From Chloroflexota bacterium (GTDB lineage Bacteria; Chloroflexota; Dehalococcoidia; UBA2979): a stretch of DNA of 32,479 nt. The translations under genes were made by a program, and so were the position numbers. Below the pieces are notes generated by a model. That model had not been told where the DNA came from, searched no databases, and saw nothing but the letters and a program-made list of their open reading frames with translations. Where the stretch lies: the NCBI GenBank assembly GCA_027592645.1, contig JAQCKI010000013.1:1-32479 (forward strand), in the 5' to 3' direction. Shown here piece by piece: positions 7,319 to 14,644 of the stretch (position 1 is its first letter; each line of letters begins with the position of its first letter).

Positions 7319-8248
7319 ATGCCCCACGACCTCACGTTTGGTGTCCTGCCCGGCGGTAGCAGCCCGGCCGAGTTCCTTGCCGCCGCCCAGACGGCGGAGG
7401 CGCTCGGCTACGACTCCGTCTGGGTGGGCGACCACGTCCTCTGGCCGTCCTTCTGGCCATCTCCCCTCACGATGCTGGCCGCGGCGAGCGCGGTGACGGA
7501 GCGGGTGGGCCTCGGGACGGGCGTACTGCTCGCGGCGCTCCGCCGGCCGGCTGCGCTCGCCAAGGAGACCGCCACCCTGCAGTGGATGTCCGGCGGGCGC
7601 TTCCGCCTCGGTGTCGGGGCGGGGGGCGAGTACCCGAAGGAGTTCGAGGCCTCCGGGGTGCCGCTGGCAGAGCGCGGGCGCTACCTCGACGACACGCTCG
7701 AGGCGCTGACCGCGCTCTGGTCCGGGGAGCCCGCCTCCCTGCACAACCGTCAGATCGATGTCGACGATGCCACGCTCGACCTCGTGCCGGAGCCGCGCAT
7801 CCCCGTGTGGGTGGGTGGGCGCGCCCCGGCGGCGCAGCGTCGTGCCGCACAGTATGGCGACGCGTGGATGCCGTTCGTGATCACACCCGAGCGATTCGCC
7901 GAGGGCTGGGCGAACGTGCGCACCCGCGCCGAGGCGCTGGGACGCGACCCGGACGCGCTTGTGCCGGCGTTGCAGTTGTGGGGCCAGTTCGATGACGATC
8001 TCGCCGAGGCGCTCCCGACGATTGCCGCGCGGATCGAGGCGACGTACCGCGTCCCCTTCGATCGCTTCGAGCGGTACACGGTGTATGGCGATGCGGAGAT
8101 GTGGGCGGCACGCCTCGGTGAGTTCATGGACGCTGGCGTGCGGCACTTCAACTTCGTCTTCGCCGGCGGGGACCGATTGATGCAACTGACGCGGGTCGCG
8201 ACCGATGTGATCCCGCGACTCCAGGCGATCGACAGGGGAGGCGCATGA
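7319..8248 (+). CDS. LLM-class (luciferase-like, probably F420-dependent) oxidoreductase
   Basis: This is a 309-residue TIM-barrel protein of the bacterial luciferase superfamily. The typical pattern is visible: AQTAEALGYDSVWVGDHVLWP near the N-terminus, then RVGLGTGVLL, LDDTLEALTALWSGE and PRIPVWVGGRAPAAQRRAAQYGDAW. The subgroup resembles F420-dependent reductases more than FMN luciferases, but the cofactor and substrate are not defined by the sequence. It starts 9 bases after vapC and its stop overlaps the next gene by ATGA, so it is co-translated with the MFS transporter. A substrate shared by enzyme and transporter is plausible but unproven. Confidence 0.85.
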   Translation: MPHDLTFGVLPGGSSPAEFLAAAQTAEALGYDSVWVGDHVLWPSFWPSPLTMLAAASAVTERVGLGTGVLLAALRRPAALAKETATLQWMSGGRFRLGVGAGGEYPKEFEASGVPLAERGRYLDDTLEALTALWSGEPASLHNRQIDVDDATLDLVPEPRIPVWVGGRAPAAQRRAAQYGDAWMPFVITPERFAEGWANVRTRAEALGRDPDALVPALQLWGQFDDDLAEALPTIAARIEATYRVPFDRFERYTVYGDAEMWAARLGEFMDAGVRHFNFVFAGGDRLMQLTRVATDVIPRLQAIDRGGA

Positions 8249-9568
8249 CCCATACCGGTTCGACCACTCGACCGTTGGGAATGCGGATTCTGCCCAGGCG
8301 CTACTACTACGGATGGAACATCGCCGTCGCCGCTGCCGTGATGGGGATGGTGACCGCGGGCGTCGGCTACTACGGCCTGGCGGTCTTCTTGAAGCCACTG
8401 CAGGAGGAGCACGGCTGGTCCAATGCCGCCGTGTCCGGCGCCACCTCGATCTACTTCGTGATGACGGGCGTCTGGACGGCCTTCATTGGTCCTCAGATCA
8501 ACAAGTACGGCCCGAAGCGATTCCAGCTGATCGGCTTCACCTTGATCGGCCTGACGGCCGCATCAGTGCGGCTACGTCACCGCCCTCTGGCAGCTGTACG
8601 CGGTCTACATCACGCTGGCGCTCGGTTCCGGATTCGCCTCCGGCGTGGCGATCAACGCGATCATGTCGCGCTGGTTCGTGCGACGTCGAGCGCGCGCGAT
8701 GAGCGTCTCTTCCACGGGGGTCTCGTGGGGTGGCGTGATCCTCGCGCCGCTGGGCGCCGTCCTCGTGGAGCGCGGCGGCCTGGCACTGGCGACGCCGGTG
8801 CTCGGCGCGCTGGTGCTGATCGTGACGCTGCCGATCGTGCTCGGCGTGCTGGTCTTCGACCCGCGCAACGTGGGGCTGTTGCCCGATGGCGACAAGACCG
8901 AGGAGGAGGCGCGCGCGAAGACGCCGCAGAACTCCGCGCTCGGCGAGGCGACTCAGCGGCGGCGGTGGACGCTGAAGCAGGCGATGTCCACGCTGCCGTT
9001 CTGGGCGATCATCATCGCCTTCTCGCTGGTGCTCATGGCGCAGACCGGCTTCGTGATCCACCAGATCGCATTCCTGGAGGAACGCCTCGGCTCGCAGAGC
9101 GCGGCGGCGCGGGCGCTCTCGATCACGGCGCTCGGCAGCATCGTTGCGCGCCTGGCCATGGGCATGGTGGCGGACCAGATGGACAAGTGCTGGCTGACGG
9201 CCGGCGTGTTCGTGGTGCAGGCGGTCGCGGTGCTGCTCGTGCTGCGCGTCGAGGGCGCGTGGTCCACGTCCTTCTTCATCCTGCTGTTCGGGATGACCAT
9301 CGGGAACGTCTACATGCTGCAGTCGCTGCTGGTGAGCGAGATCTACGGCGTGGTCTCGTTTGGCGCCGTCTTCGGGATCATCAGCATGAGCGGGCAGATG
9401 GCGTCCGATTTCGGGCCGTTCGTCATCGGACTGTTGGATGACCGCACGGGCTCATACACGACGTCGTTCACGATCACCGCGACCGCCACACTGATCGCCG
9501 CCGTGGTGGTGCTGCTCGCGCGGCCGCTTCCACCGCCCCCACTGACCGAGGAGACCGCGAGCGCCTGA
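8245..9568 (+). pseudogene. MFS transporter interrupted by a frameshift
   Basis: The coding signal of a 12-helix major facilitator protein starts at ATG 8245 (RBS AGGGGAGG at 8235-8242, overlapping the previous stop by 4 bases). It reads normally to about 8564 (FTLIGLTAAS). It then continues one base later (CGYVTALWQLYAVYITLALG and onward) to the stop at 9566-9568. The crossover lies between the out-of-frame TGA at 8552-8554 and about 8570. One extra base near 8564-8566 explains it. Removing it would give an ordinary protein of about 440 residues, resembling the oxalate/formate-antiporter-like MFS group. Read literally, the first frame ends at 9441 as a nonsense tail. A sequencing error is as likely as a real mutation because the rest of the gene is well preserved. 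Confidence 0.82.
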
Positions 9569-9574
9569 CGTGCG

Positions 9575-9603
9575 TTGACACCCCCGGGGGGTAAGCGTAA
9601 GGT
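9575..9603 (+). promoter_or_regulatory. Promoter of the nad operon
   Basis: A perfect -35 TTGACA (9575-9580) is followed after 17 bases by TAAGGT (9598-9603). The predicted start is near 9610, inside or just before the palindrome at 9615-9639. The spacer contains the GC palindrome ACCCCC-G-GGGGGT (9580-9592), a possible second operator. Confidence 0.6.
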
Positions 9604-9614
9604 GAACACGAACC

Positions 9615-9639
9615 AGTTTGCGTAACAAGTACGCAAACT
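9615..9639 (+). promoter_or_regulatory. Perfect palindromic operator upstream of nadA
   Basis: AGTTTGCGTA (9615-9624) and its exact reverse complement TACGCAAACT (9630-9639) are separated by 5 bases. The site begins 11 bases after the proposed -10 and so covers the expected transcription start, a classical repressor position. The AT-rich arms stand out in GC-rich surroundings. A dimeric winged-helix repressor such as the NrtR-like protein encoded at 5939-6604 is the obvious candidate; no second copy was noticed in the window. Confidence 0.65.
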
Positions 9640-9697
9640 CACTTGCCCCGCACCGGCCCCCATTGACCGGCGCGGGCACCGACCGCCGAGGTGGCAC

Positions 9698-10915
9698 ATG
9701 GCACCGACCAATCCCATCACCCTCACCGCCGAGCGCTACCCGATCGCGCAACTCCAGTGCGAGACGGACACGGGGATCGAGACGATCCCGCTCAGCCAGG
9801 AAGTCGCCTTCGGCTCATGGCAGCCGGACATTCCGGCCGCGTACATGGATCTGGGTTCGGACGAACTGACGCGCCGCATCCACGCCGCCCGCGCGACGCT
9901 GGGCGACCGCGTCGTGATCCTCGGCCACCACTACCAGCGCGAGGACATCATCGCCTTCGCGGACGAACGCGGGGACTCCTTCCAACTGGCGCAGTACGCC
10001 GCGAACCGGGGTGAGTCGGAGTACATCGTGTTCTGTGGCGTGCACTTCATGGCGGAGGCGGCGGACGTGCTCCGCGCTCCGCACCAGCAGGTGATCCTGC
10101 CGAACATGGCCGCCGGCTGCTCGATGGCGGACATGGCCTCCGAGCCGGATGTGCATCGCGCCTGGGCCGAACTCAAGGAGTTCTACGGCTCCACGGATGA
10201 CATCATCCCCGTCACGTACATGAACTCCGCGGCCAGCCTGAAGGCGTTCTGTGGCGCCAACGGGGGCGTCGTCTGCACCTCCTCCAACGCGACGAAGGTG
10301 CTGGACTGGGCGTTCGAGCGCGGCAAGCGCGTCTTCTTCTTCCCTGACCAGCACCTGGGCCGCAACACCGGCCACGCCATGGGCATCACGCTGGACGAAA
10401 TGGTGCTGTGGAACTGGCGCACGCCCGCCGGCAACCTGGGCGGCGCCACTCCGGAGGCGCTGGAGCGCGCTCGCGTCATCCTCTGGCAGGGCCACTGCTC
10501 CGTGCACCAGCGGTTCACCGTCCAGCAGATCGAGCAGGCCCGTGTGGCCAACCCGGACGTGAAGATCGTCGTCCACCCGGAGTGCCGGTACGACGTGGTG
10601 CAGGCGGCGGACGCCAACGGCTCCACCGGCTACATCGTGAAGTACATCCAGGACGCCCCGGCTGGCTCCGTGATCGGCGTGGGCACCGAGATCAACCTGG
10701 TCTCCCGCCTGGCGAAGGAGCACCCGGACAAGACGATCTTCTGCCTGGACCCGGTGGTCTGCCCGTGCAGCACCATGTACCGCGTCCACCCGGCCTACCT
10801 GGCCTGGGTGATGGAGGAACTCGTCGCCGGTCGCGTCGTGAACCGCCTCGAAGTCCCCGAGCACCACCGCCGCGACGCCAAGGTCGCGCTCGATCGGATG
10901 CTTGCGCTGAAGTAG
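9698..10915 (+). CDS. nadA: Quinolinate synthase NadA
   Basis: NadA condenses iminoaspartate with dihydroxyacetone phosphate to quinolinate using a [4Fe-4S] cluster in de novo NAD synthesis. The 405-residue protein is the longer form of the family. Conserved stretches include ILGHHYQREDI (about 74-84), FCGVHFMAE with C113, VVCTSSNA with C193, FFPDQHLGRNTG, HPECRYDV and DPVVCPCSTMYR with C355. C113, C193 and C355 are the likely cluster ligands. GAGGTGG (9688-9694) lies just before the ATG. First gene of the nad operon, behind a strong promoter with an operator-like palindrome. Confidence 0.95.
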   Translation: MAPTNPITLTAERYPIAQLQCETDTGIETIPLSQEVAFGSWQPDIPAAYMDLGSDELTRRIHAARATLGDRVVILGHHYQREDIIAFADERGDSFQLAQYAANRGESEYIVFCGVHFMAEAADVLRAPHQQVILPNMAAGCSMADMASEPDVHRAWAELKEFYGSTDDIIPVTYMNSAASLKAFCGANGGVVCTSSNATKVLDWAFERGKRVFFFPDQHLGRNTGHAMGITLDEMVLWNWRTPAGNLGGATPEALERARVILWQGHCSVHQRFTVQQIEQARVANPDVKIVVHPECRYDVVQAADANGSTGYIVKYIQDAPAGSVIGVGTEINLVSRLAKEHPDKTIFCLDPVVCPCSTMYRVHPAYLAWVMEELVAGRVVNRLEVPEHHRRDAKVALDRMLALK

Positions 10916-10961
10916 GCGACGGCGCCCGCACTCACCCTGTCCGGCTGGCCGAGGACCATCG

Positions 10962-11420
10962 ATGCCTGAGTTCCGCTTCGAGGGGCGCTATCCCCTCCGT
11001 CACACGGACGCCTTCGGTGGGACCCCGTTCGTCCACGGTGGCGTGCTTCTCGCGCTCACCGAGATCGCGCTCGACGCCTACGACCGTGAGGCCGGCGTTC
11101 CGAGCCACCGCGAGGTGCTGCGCTTCCAGGCATCGTCCGAGGTGCGCTACCTGTCGCCGCTGCGCTGGGACGACGCCGCCATCGTACGGCTGCGCTGCGC
11201 CGAGGTGCGCCCGGGCCGCCTGCGCTTCGAGTGCGAAGTGGCCGCCGCGAGCGACGGGCGCGCAGTCGCGCGATTCACGCACCGCTATGTCTACGTGAAC
11301 GCCCAGAATGGACGCCCCGAGACCCCCGCCGACTGGCAGGCGATCGTGCGCGCGATCCGCTCGTTCGAGCCGGCTGTCGAGGTGCTCGACGAGGACGCCG
11401 CTCGGGCCCAGCGACCGTGA
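10962..11420 (+). CDS. Hotdog-fold acyl-CoA thioesterase-like protein
   Basis: This 152-residue protein of the 4HBT/YbgC-like hotdog superfamily has its core at about residues 5-125. The long helix pattern TPFVHGGVLLALTEIALDAYD is preceded by LRHTDAFG, matching the usual D-containing loop. The strands VLRFQASSEVRYLSPLRW and FTHRYVYVN follow. Thioester hydrolysis of an acyl-CoA is the family activity, but the substrate is unknown. GAGGA (10951-10955) precedes the ATG by 6 bases. It lies between nadA (46-base gap) and nadB (4-base overlap), so it is expressed as part of the NAD operon, although no thioesterase belongs to the known pathway. Confidence 0.8.
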   Translation: MPEFRFEGRYPLRHTDAFGGTPFVHGGVLLALTEIALDAYDREAGVPSHREVLRFQASSEVRYLSPLRWDDAAIVRLRCAEVRPGRLRFECEVAAASDGRAVARFTHRYVYVNAQNGRPETPADWQAIVRAIRSFEPAVEVLDEDAARAQRP

Positions 11421-12982
11421 CGAGCCGTGCCGATTACGACCTGATCGTGGTGGGGTCTGGCATCGCCGGGCTATATGCGGCGATCCAGGCGAAGGAGGAG
11501 GGCGCGCGCGTCCTTGTCGTCACCAAGGCCGGCATCGGCGAAGCGAGCACCCGGTACGCCCAGGGCGGCATCGCCGCCGCCGTGGGCGAGGGCGACTCGC
11601 CCGAGGAACACCTGCAGGACACGCTGGAGGCCGGCGCCGGCCTCGTTGACGAAGAGGCGGCACGCATCCTGGTGTACGAGGCCGCCGACCGGATCGCCGA
11701 CCTCGTGCGGTACGGGGTGCAGTTCGACTCCTCGAACGGCGAGGTGTCACTTGGGCGGGAGGCGGCGCACTCGCGCTCGCGCATCCTGCACGCCCGAGGC
11801 GATGCGACCGGGCTGGAGATCGAGCTCTCGCTCTCATCGCTCGCGCAGCGCGAGGTGGTGATCCTCGAACACACGCTCGCGGACCGGCTGCTGGTCGAAG
11901 GCGGGCGCATCGCGGGGGTGGAGGTGTTCACGCGCACCACCGGCGAGCACCGCATCTACACGGCGGGCACGGTGGTGCTCGCCACCGGCGGCGCCGGCCA
12001 GATGTACCGCACCACCACGAATCCGCTGATCTCCACCGGCGACGGCGTCGCAATCGCCTACGAGGCAGGCGCCGAGGTGCTGGACATGGAGTTCACGCAA
12101 TTCCACCCGACGGCGCTGGTGATCCCGGGCCAGCCGGTCTTCCTGATCTCCGAGGCGGTCCGGGGCGAAGGCGCCCTCCTATTCAACACCCGCGGCGAAC
12201 GCTTCATGACGAAGTACGACCCCACTCGTGCCGAACTGGCGCCGCGCGACGTGGTCGCTCGCGCCGCGGTGCGCGAGATGGCGGAGACGGGCGCAGCGCA
12301 CGTGCTGCTGGACATCACCGACCGCGACGACGCATGGCTGGCGGCACGCTTCCCGCAGATCTACGCGAAGTGCCTGGAGGCCGGCCTGGACATGGCGCGC
12401 GACCGCGTGCCCGTCTCGCCCGCCGCGCATTACACGATGGGTGGCGTCCGCACGAACACCTGGGGCGAGACCACCCTCCCCGGCCTCTTCGTGGTCGGCG
12501 AGGCGGCCTGTACCGGCGTGCACGGTGCCAACCGGCTGGCGAGCAACTCACTGCTGGAGACCGTGGTTTTCGCTCACCGCGCCGTGGAGCGCCTGCTGCA
12601 CCCGCCCAGCCCGGTGCCACCACCGCCCGAGCCCGCCACCAACGCCATCGACCTCGCCCCGCTGGATCCGGACGGGCACGTCCCCACGGCGGCGGAAGTG
12701 AAGGAACTGATGTGGCAGGACGTGGGCATCGTGCGCAGCGGTGAGAGCCTGCAGCGCGCATCCTCCACGCTCCGCCGCTGGGCCGCCTCGATCCCGCGAC
12801 CGGCCGACCGCGATGGGTACGAGTTGCGCTCGATCGTCACGTGCGCTCGACTGGCCTCGGAGGCTGCGCTGCTTCGCGAGGAGTCGCGCGGCGCGCACTA
12901 CCGCACCGACTTCCCCGAGCCGCTCGATGACTGGCGGCGGCACATCGTGTTCCGCAAGGACGCCGCAGGAGGCACCGCATGA
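11417..12982 (+). CDS. nadB: L-aspartate oxidase NadB
   Basis: This FAD enzyme oxidises L-aspartate to iminoaspartate, the substrate of NadA. The 521-residue protein starts with the dinucleotide fold YDLIVVGSGIAGLYAA. It contains the flavoprotein segments STRYAQGGIAAAVG, VVLATGGAGQMY and EFTQFHPTAL. It ends the catalytic part with HYTMGGVRTNTWGETTLPGLF and GEAACTGVHGANRLASNSLLE; the C-terminal helical domain follows. The length is usual for NadB, and the pattern together with the nad context excludes succinate dehydrogenase. The GTG at 11417 overlaps the thioesterase stop; an upstream extension of the frame would run inside that gene. Confidence 0.95.
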   Translation: MTSRADYDLIVVGSGIAGLYAAIQAKEEGARVLVVTKAGIGEASTRYAQGGIAAAVGEGDSPEEHLQDTLEAGAGLVDEEAARILVYEAADRIADLVRYGVQFDSSNGEVSLGREAAHSRSRILHARGDATGLEIELSLSSLAQREVVILEHTLADRLLVEGGRIAGVEVFTRTTGEHRIYTAGTVVLATGGAGQMYRTTTNPLISTGDGVAIAYEAGAEVLDMEFTQFHPTALVIPGQPVFLISEAVRGEGALLFNTRGERFMTKYDPTRAELAPRDVVARAAVREMAETGAAHVLLDITDRDDAWLAARFPQIYAKCLEAGLDMARDRVPVSPAAHYTMGGVRTNTWGETTLPGLFVVGEAACTGVHGANRLASNSLLETVVFAHRAVERLLHPPSPVPPPPEPATNAIDLAPLDPDGHVPTAAEVKELMWQDVGIVRSGESLQRASSTLRRWAASIPRPADRDGYELRSIVTCARLASEAALLREESRGAHYRTDFPEPLDDWRRHIVFRKDAAGGTA

Positions 12983-13869
12983 CCGACCCGACCACCCACC
13001 ATCCCGCCACGGAGACGGTCGCGGAGATCGTCGCGCTGGCGCTCGCCGAAGACCGTGTGGCGTTCGACGTGACCACGCGCGCGACCGTGCCGGCCGATCA
13101 GCCGGGCGAGGCGACGCTGCTCTACAAGCAGTCGGGCGTGGTGTGCGGCCTGGTGGTGTTCGCGGAGGCGTTCGCGCAGGTCTCCCCGGACGTGGAGGTG
13201 GAACTGCTGGTCGATGAGGGCCAGTGGGTGAAGGCGGGCACCACCGCCGCGGAGATCAGCGGGCCGCTGGCCGCCATCCTCTCCGCCGAGCGCGTGGCGT
13301 TGAACCTGCTACAGCGGATGTCGGGCATCGCCACGCTGACGCAGGAATACGTCGACAAGGCGAATGACGGTGGCGAGGCGCGCGTGGTGGACACGCGCAA
13401 GACCACGCCCGGCCTGCGCGCGCTCGAGCGCTACGCGGTGCGCATCGGCGGAGCGCACAACCATCGCAACACGCTGGAGGACGGCGTCCTGATCAAAGAC
13501 AACCACCTGGCCGCCGCCGCCGCGCGCGGGGTGGACATCGCCGCCCTCATCGCGGAGGTGCGCGAACGTGTGCCTCATACGCTGCGGATCGAGGTCGAGG
13601 TCACGTCCGAGGAGATGGCGCGCGACGCGCTCCGCGGCGGCGCGGACGTGGTGATGCTGGACAACATGCCACCCGACGCGATGGCGGCCGTGGTCTCCGA
13701 GACACGATCCAACCCCGCCTACGCACGCGTGCTGTTCGAGGCTTCCGGTGGGATCACGCTGGACACGATCAAGCAGGTCTCCGCGACCGGCGTCGACCTG
13801 ATCTCGTGCGGCGCGCTGACGCACTCGGCGCCGGCGCTGGACATCTCGCTGGATGTGCGGCCCGCATGA
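12979..13869 (+). CDS. nadC: Nicotinate-nucleotide pyrophosphorylase (quinolinate phosphoribosyltransferase) NadC
   Basis: NadC converts quinolinate and PRPP to nicotinate mononucleotide and CO2, completing the shared de novo route. The 296-residue length is standard. Recognisable segments are LALAEDRVAFDVTTRATVP, ERVALNLLQRMSGIAT, RVVDTRKTTPGLRALERYAV, GGAHNHRNTLEDGVLIKDNH and the C-terminal FEASGGITLDTI and GVDLISCGALTHS. These contain the Arg/Lys/His residues that bind quinolinate and PRPP. It overlaps nadB by ATGA and the kinase gene by ATGA. Confidence 0.95.
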   Translation: MTDPTTHHPATETVAEIVALALAEDRVAFDVTTRATVPADQPGEATLLYKQSGVVCGLVVFAEAFAQVSPDVEVELLVDEGQWVKAGTTAAEISGPLAAILSAERVALNLLQRMSGIATLTQEYVDKANDGGEARVVDTRKTTPGLRALERYAVRIGGAHNHRNTLEDGVLIKDNHLAAAAARGVDIAALIAEVRERVPHTLRIEVEVTSEEMARDALRGGADVVMLDNMPPDAMAAVVSETRSNPAYARVLFEASGGITLDTIKQVSATGVDLISCGALTHSAPALDISLDVRPA

Positions 13870-14408
13870 ACCAGGTGATCCTGCTCTCTGGCCCTCCCGG
13901 CTCAGGGAAGTCATCGGTCGCGGAGGCGCTCTGCGAGCGCTTCGACCGGATGATCCACATCGAAGTGGACGACCTGCGCCACTGGGTGAAGGCGGGCTAC
14001 CGCCGCCCGTGGGACGGCGATCAGCAAGCAGCGGAGCAAATCGAACTCGCCGCCCGCAACGCCTCGGCGATCGCACGCGAGAGCATCGCCATGCGCTACG
14101 CGGTCGTGATCACGGACGTGGTGCTGGGCGCGGCCATCGAGCACTATCGGGCCGCGTTGCAGGACATCGGCGTACCGGTGCACCTCGTCACATTGCTACC
14201 GGGCATCGAGGAGACGCAGCGACGCGACGCTCTGCGCGACCACTCGATCCCCGAGCGGGCGCGCGAAGTGCACGAGGAGATTGCGGCCGCGATCCGCGCC
14301 GGCACCATGCCCGGTGCCATCCTCGACACTACCGGGGATGCGGACGCCTGGGTCACCGGCGACCGCGTGCAGGACGTGGTCTCGCGGGGCCTCGCCGTCT
14401 TCATCTAA
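13866..14408 (+). CDS. Small P-loop kinase (AAA_33-like) coupled to nadC
   Basis: This 180-residue P-loop NTPase has a Walker A motif, GPPGSGKSS, at residues 9-17. It resembles small-molecule kinases of the adenylylsulfate/chloramphenicol phosphotransferase type. A candidate substrate-binding acidic pair occurs in HIEVDDLRHW. An Arg-rich lid-like segment TQRRDALRDHSIPERAREVHEEI lies near residues 120-142. The ATG shares ATGA with the nadC stop, so it belongs to the NAD operon. A role in phosphorylating a pyridine nucleoside (as nicotinamide riboside kinases do) is possible, but no specific signature supports it. The downstream repeat and terminator end the operon. Confidence 0.78.
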   Translation: MNQVILLSGPPGSGKSSVAEALCERFDRMIHIEVDDLRHWVKAGYRRPWDGDQQAAEQIELAARNASAIARESIAMRYAVVITDVVLGAAIEHYRAALQDIGVPVHLVTLLPGIEETQRRDALRDHSIPERAREVHEEIAAAIRAGTMPGAILDTTGDADAWVTGDRVQDVVSRGLAVFI

Positions 14409-14413
14409 CCTTG

Positions 14414-14581
14414 TGTTCCGTTCGCACTGAGCCTGTCGAAGTGCCGCCTCAATCCAATCACGATCCGATGAGCCGCCGGCCCGGGCGGAGGCCGCCCGAG
14501 TGCAGACGCCGCGAGGCCTCATCGCGAGGCGGTCGGACGGCGGGGGCGGTTCGACAGGCTCACCGCGAGCGGAACGGAACA
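14414..14581. repeat. Intergenic inverted-repeat element with GAGCCTGTCGAA ends
   Basis: The left arm (14414-14448) contains TGTTCCGTTC and TGAGCCTGTCGAA. The right arm (14545-14581) is its inverted copy, with TTCGACAGGCTCA and GAACGGAACA and a four-base length difference. About 100 bases of GC-rich sequence lie between. The GAGCCTGTCGAA core is a widespread intergenic repeat in many bacterial genomes. No open frame or transposase is present, so it is a REP/MITE-like element in the gap after the nad operon. Confidence 0.65.
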
Positions 14582-14596
14582 GGCCATGAGAGCGAT

Positions 14597-14620
14597 GAGG
14601 CCGCCCGTGGGGGCGGCCTC
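14597..14620 (+). terminator. Terminator hairpin between convergent operons
   Basis: There is a perfect 10-base-pair stem, GAGGCCGCCC (14597-14606) with GGGCGGCCTC (14611-14620), and a GTGG loop. It is followed on the plus strand by a modestly T-rich GTTGGTGTCGTCT. It sits between the end of the nad operon and the end of the minus-strand citrate synthase gene and could serve both. Confidence 0.7.
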
Positions 14621-14644
14621 GTTGGTGTCGTCTGACGGGTGCGC

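Noticed and set aside
9580-9592. A CsoR copper-repressor site
   Set aside because: The C/G palindrome lacks the flanking TA pattern on both sides and no copper gene is nearby; it was kept only as a low-interest observation.
9815-10867. A minus-strand open frame of 350 residues opposite nadA
   Set aside because: It is an antisense shadow of nadA with no recognisable domain.
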